Origin: Minisyncoccota bacterium
Lineage (GTDB): Bacteria; Patescibacteriota; Minisyncoccia; Phycocordibacterales; UBA2100
DNA length: 34,139 nt
Assembly: GCA_018060545.1 (NCBI GenBank)
Contig: JAGOVW010000007.1
Coordinates: 1 to 34,139, forward strand
Reading direction: 5' to 3'
The notes under the pieces are model-generated. The model did not search any database, was not told the DNA's origin, and saw nothing but the letters and a program-made list of their open reading frames with translations. Below, one piece after another: positions 32,159-34,139 of the stretch. Position 1 is the stretch's first letter, and each line of letters starts with the position of its first letter. The position numbers were made by a program, and so were the translations under genes.

Positions 32159-32187
32159 AGAGTACTCTAGGAAACCAGAAGCGTCAA
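32159..32187 (-). promoter_or_regulatory. Probable promoter of secE-nusG-rplK
   Basis: TTGACG (32182-32187, 5/6) and TACTCT (32159-32164, weak) are exactly 17 bases apart on the minus strand. Transcription would start near 32152, so the hairpin and T-run at 32127-32148 would lie in the first ~25 nt of the mRNA. Confidence 0.45.
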
Positions 32188-32222
32188 GTGGGCGCCACCA
32201 TCCACAGATCCTGCAGGAAGCC

Positions 32223-32867
32223 TCAAAAAACACACTGTTCCCCGTCCCGACACCCTACTACGTGATCACCGGGCACAGGCTCCGCCCCAAGAGGGGCCAC
32301 GGGTTCCCCCGCAATCAGCAGACGCGTATGGTGCCGCAACACATCGAGAGAAAGCGGACCGCGCTGGTGTTTCGCCATGCGCCCATCAGCGTACAGGAAG
32401 ACCGTCTCTGGCATCACATACCCCCCAATAGTCTGGTACAGGGAATCAATGGGATCATATAAATACACCAATCCTTCGGATGCCCCGAGCGAGGCAAGGT
32501 ACTTTTCGGCCTGCTCTTGATCTTCATGCCGATTCACCGCAACAACCACGACCGCATCACCAAATTCTTCCTGTACAGAAATAAGGTCCGGCAATTCTGT
32601 TGTACAGAATGGACACCATGATGCCCATGCATTGATGATTGCTGGCCGCCCCTGAGTAACGGACTCAAGCGTGACCTTCTCTCCTGCTCTAGTCATCAAA
32701 AGCACTCCTCCCAGATCTGGTTCGTAGGCAGGAGCAGTGGATGCTGAGGGAAGTGATGTAATCAGAATGCCCAGCGCTACAACAATGACGGCTGTGCCCA
32801 CCACGTATCCACGCGGGGCATGCCTTATCCATGTACGAACGCGGTGTGATAGAGCATCCATGGTCAT
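32223..32867 (-). CDS. Membrane-anchored TlpA/ResA-type thioredoxin
   Basis: Extracytoplasmic thiol-disulfide protein of 214 residues. The start is ATG 32867, overlapping the arsR stop (ATGA), not the longer frame that reads back through arsR. A membrane anchor lies at about 20-40 (GYVVGTAVIVVALGILITSL). The thioredoxin fold follows with the active site ASWCPFCTTELPDL near residue 85-98 and the cis-Pro region YVMPETVFLYADGR. Two further cysteines (VVGCRDGEQCVF) close the C-terminus and might form a disulfide. Probably reduces or oxidises surface proteins. Co-translated with the ArsR regulator. The terminator 32127-32148 ends it. Confidence 0.88.
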   Translation of the reverse strand: MTMDALSHRVRTWIRHAPRGYVVGTAVIVVALGILITSLPSASTAPAYEPDLGGVLLMTRAGEKVTLESVTQGRPAIINAWASWCPFCTTELPDLISVQEEFGDAVVVVAVNRHEDQEQAEKYLASLGASEGLVYLYDPIDSLYQTIGGYVMPETVFLYADGRMAKHQRGPLSLDVLRHHTRLLIAGEPVAPLGAEPVPGDHVVGCRDGEQCVF

Positions 32868-33157
32868 AGTGCACGCAACGCCTTTAGAAGACTGACCACC
32901 TGGGCTGTCTGCGGTGCTTTCGTCAGCGAATAGATAACACTCTGTCCGTCTCGGGTACCCGACACCATCTTGAGTCGCTCGAGCTTTGCCAATTGGTGAC
33001 ACATAGCGGAGTGACTCACACCTACCTTCGTAGCCAAATCTTGCACACACAGCCCTTTCTTATTCTTGGCGAGTATGATCAATACATATGCCCGTGTCTC
33101 GTCACTGATGAGTATGGCGGGTTGGAGCAGTTTTTTTAGTGAGAGCGGGATTGCCAT
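32864..33157 (-). CDS. ArsR-family transcriptional regulator
   Basis: A 97-residue winged-helix repressor of the ArsR/SmtB type (LLQPAILISDETRAYVLIIL, then DLATKVGVSHSAMCHQLAKL as the helix-turn-helix, and SGTRDGQSVIYSL as the wing). I start it at ATG 33157; a GTG at 33175 would fall inside the operator-like repeat and 2 bases from the -10 hexamer. Two cysteines are well placed for sensing: one in GLCVQDL, the position of the ELCVxDL metal or thiol site, and one in the recognition helix (SAMCHQL). It probably represses its own operon, arsR-tlpA-like, in response to metal or redox state. Confidence 0.85.
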   Translation of the reverse strand: MAIPLSLKKLLQPAILISDETRAYVLIILAKNKKGLCVQDLATKVGVSHSAMCHQLAKLERLKMVSGTRDGQSVIYSLTKAPQTAQVVSLLKALRAL

Positions 33158-33165
33158 ATATGCAT

Positions 33166-33181
33166 GTATGTTCACATACTA
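33166..33181 (-). promoter_or_regulatory. Operator-like inverted repeat over the arsR -10
   Basis: GTATGT-TC-ACATAC (33166-33179) is a perfect 6-2-6 inverted repeat. It overlaps TAGTAT (minus strand, 33176-33181), the probable -10, with the transcription start near 33169 and ATG at 33157. A bound ArsR dimer here would block transcription. Confidence 0.5.
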
Positions 33182-33183
33182 AC

Positions 33184-33212
33184 AGAAAGCGGCACCGCAG
33201 GTGCCGCTTTCT
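33184..33212 (-). terminator. Terminator after the SIMPL gene
   Basis: A 13-bp perfect stem (33184-33196 with 33200-33212), 3-base GCA/TGC loop, followed on the minus strand by GTTAGTATG. The T-rich half of the stem may serve as the U-tract. It is adjacent to the arsR promoter. Confidence 0.75.
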
Positions 33213-33228
33213 CCACACACAGGCTTCC

Positions 33229-34044
33229 CTACTGAATTTCGTAGGTAATCGAAACGCTCGATGAGATCTTGTTCTCTCCTACTGGAAGCTCTGGCGCAGG
33301 TGCGCTCGAGGCAACCGCATCCATAGCCATGGCTTCACGCTTAAAGTACATCGGGGTGTACCCACCGCTGTTCTCTGAGAACCCAACGATACGGACAACA
33401 CTGACGCCCAATTGCGCTGCCAACTCCTCTGCCTTTGCTTCGGCATCCGCAATAGCCTCAGCGCGCGCATCTGCCTGAAGTTTATCCTCGTCATCAATAG
33501 TGAATGACAAGCCACTTACATTGCTGGCACCCAAGGAACCGACGCTCGCAAGGATTTCACCCGCAGCATCAGTATCGCGCACTTTTACTTCCACCGACTG
33601 TGACACGGTGTATCCGTCCAGCTTCTGCTCCCCTGGAGGGCAGTAGCCACGTGATGTGCATGGTTCCTGTAGCCACTGGTAATTAGGGTACACGTTGTAC
33701 GCTGTCGTCTTTATGTCTTTATCAGCAATACCCTTCGCACGCAGTGCCGCGAGTATGGCATTCGTCTTCTCTGTGGCAACTTTCTGAGCATCCTTCACTT
33801 CCGTTGCTTTCTCTTCCACACTTACTGAGAATGTAGCCAGGTCGGGCACCGCGAATACTTCACCTTCACCCGAAACGGTGATGGTGTTTGTTGCTGTAGT
33901 ACCTGAGCCAACAAACCGAAACTCTTTGAGCGTTGTCATAAACTCTGCCGCGCCCCAAAGTGCGAGTGCAACCAGCGCTGCTGCCGCTGCCTTTACCATG
34001 ATGCTCGGTGGCACAATGTGAATCTCTTGTTTTTGCGTATCCAT
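33229..34044 (-). CDS. SIMPL (DUF541) domain envelope protein
   Basis: A 271-residue protein with one N-terminal membrane anchor (about 15-38) and an extracytoplasmic SIMPL domain (about 50-271) with TITVSGEGEVFAVPDLATFS, KGIADKDIKTTAYNVYPNYQW, GYTVSQSVEVKVRD, and ADARAEAIADAEAKAEELA typical of the family. The cysteine pair in EPCTSRGYCPPGE may form a disulfide. The family is found in many bacterial envelopes and is linked to stress responses; its molecular function is not settled. It runs into the terminator 33184-33212 and lies upstream of arsR-tlpA on the same strand. Confidence 0.9.
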   Translation of the reverse strand: MDTQKQEIHIVPPSIMVKAAAAALVALALWGAAEFMTTLKEFRFVGSGTTATNTITVSGEGEVFAVPDLATFSVSVEEKATEVKDAQKVATEKTNAILAALRAKGIADKDIKTTAYNVYPNYQWLQEPCTSRGYCPPGEQKLDGYTVSQSVEVKVRDTDAAGEILASVGSLGASNVSGLSFTIDDEDKLQADARAEAIADAEAKAEELAAQLGVSVVRIVGFSENSGGYTPMYFKREAMAMDAVASSAPAPELPVGENKISSSVSITYEIQ

Positions 34045-34103
34045 AATCTATATGAACGTAATAAGTAAGTACTAGTAGTCTAGCACCAGAGCAGACGACC
34101 CTC

Positions 34104-34129
34104 TTGTGCATCTCTTACACCTTGCACAA
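34104..34129. repeat. Short inverted repeat upstream of the SIMPL gene
   Basis: TTGTGCA (34104-34110) and TGCACAA (34123-34129) with a 12-base spacer. It could be a half-site pair for a regulator of the SIMPL gene, but may be chance. Nothing else is recognised in 34045-34139. Confidence 0.3.
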
Positions 34130-34139
34130 TAGGTACAGG

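Noticed and set aside
32868-33050. N-terminal extension of the thioredoxin gene to 33050
   Set aside because: It reads through the arsR gene in another frame; the ATGA overlap at 32864-32867 gives a natural coupled start.
1-34139. tRNA genes, CRISPR arrays, insertion sequences or prophage genes
   Set aside because: No TPsiC-arm/cloverleaf combination outside coding sequence, no regularly spaced direct repeats, and no transposase, integrase or phage structural genes were seen.
1-34139. Alternative genetic code with TGA read as Gly, as in some CPR
   Set aside because: TGA acts as the terminal stop of several complete genes here, including the ATGA overlaps, and conserved families contain no internal TGA.

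Overview
The window looks like a chromosomal segment from a Patescibacteria/CPR bacterium, most likely of the Parcubacteria type. I infer this from the gene set, not from any database match. The signs are a large secreted S-layer-like protein with an N-terminal peptidoglycan-binding domain, an EF-P whose lysine-tip loop has the divergent 'KQQRRPVNQTK' form, an rpsF-ssb-rpsR cluster with no L9 gene after it, an nusG-rplK pair with no L1 gene after it, a RecO without a visible zinc finger, and many single-TM, Ig-like surface proteins. TGA is used as an ordinary stop (for example in the ATGA overlaps), so there is no sign of a recoded genetic code. I found no tRNA, rRNA, CRISPR array, insertion sequence or prophage.

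Layout. 1-4.3 kb: a terminator, a 1128-residue S-layer-like protein (minus strand) and a roughly 690-base gene-free leader full of palindromes with a good promoter at its far end. 4.3-9.6 kb: a winged-helix protein (minus), then ftsK, a membrane-anchored Ig-like protein, recA and efp (plus). 9.6-13.4 kb: a 24-codon membrane peptide flanked by hairpins, then rpsR, ssb, rpsF, tatD and metG (minus). 13.4-21.7 kb: an AI-2E family permease, glyQS, a DUF11-like membrane protein, recO and ileS (minus). 21.7-25.1 kb: a 70-residue orphan, an AlkA-like DNA glycosylase (plus), a lipoprotein and argS. 25.1-30.7 kb: a dTMP-supply module of tmk, a winged-helix/Nudix protein, dut, dCMP deaminase, folA, a protein resembling the 5-hmdU DNA kinase helical family (aGPT-Pplase2), thyA and a small HicB-like protein. 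30.7-34.1 kb: rplK, nusG, secE, a tlpA-type thioredoxin with an arsR regulator, and a SIMPL-domain protein.

How the genes work together. dCMP deaminase and dUTPase both make dUMP. ThyA converts it to dTMP, DHFR recycles the folate, and thymidylate kinase passes dTMP on to dTDP. The aGPT-Pplase2-like protein inside this set hints at a thymine-modification or DNA-processing role, which is inference. RecA, FtsK, SSB, RecO and the AlkA-like glycosylase form a replication, segregation and repair set. Four aminoacyl-tRNA synthetases, EF-P, S6, S18, L11 and NusG are core expression genes, and SecE is the translocon subunit.

Regulation. Two start-site styles coexist. Many housekeeping genes have a TANNNT -10-like hexamer ending only 6-11 bases before the start codon and no Shine-Dalgarno sequence, which suggests leaderless mRNAs. 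Most genes of the dTMP module, the two very small genes and the lipoprotein have strong Shine-Dalgarno sequences instead. Nearly every transcription-unit boundary carries a perfect 11-15 bp hairpin, some with U-tracts and some without.
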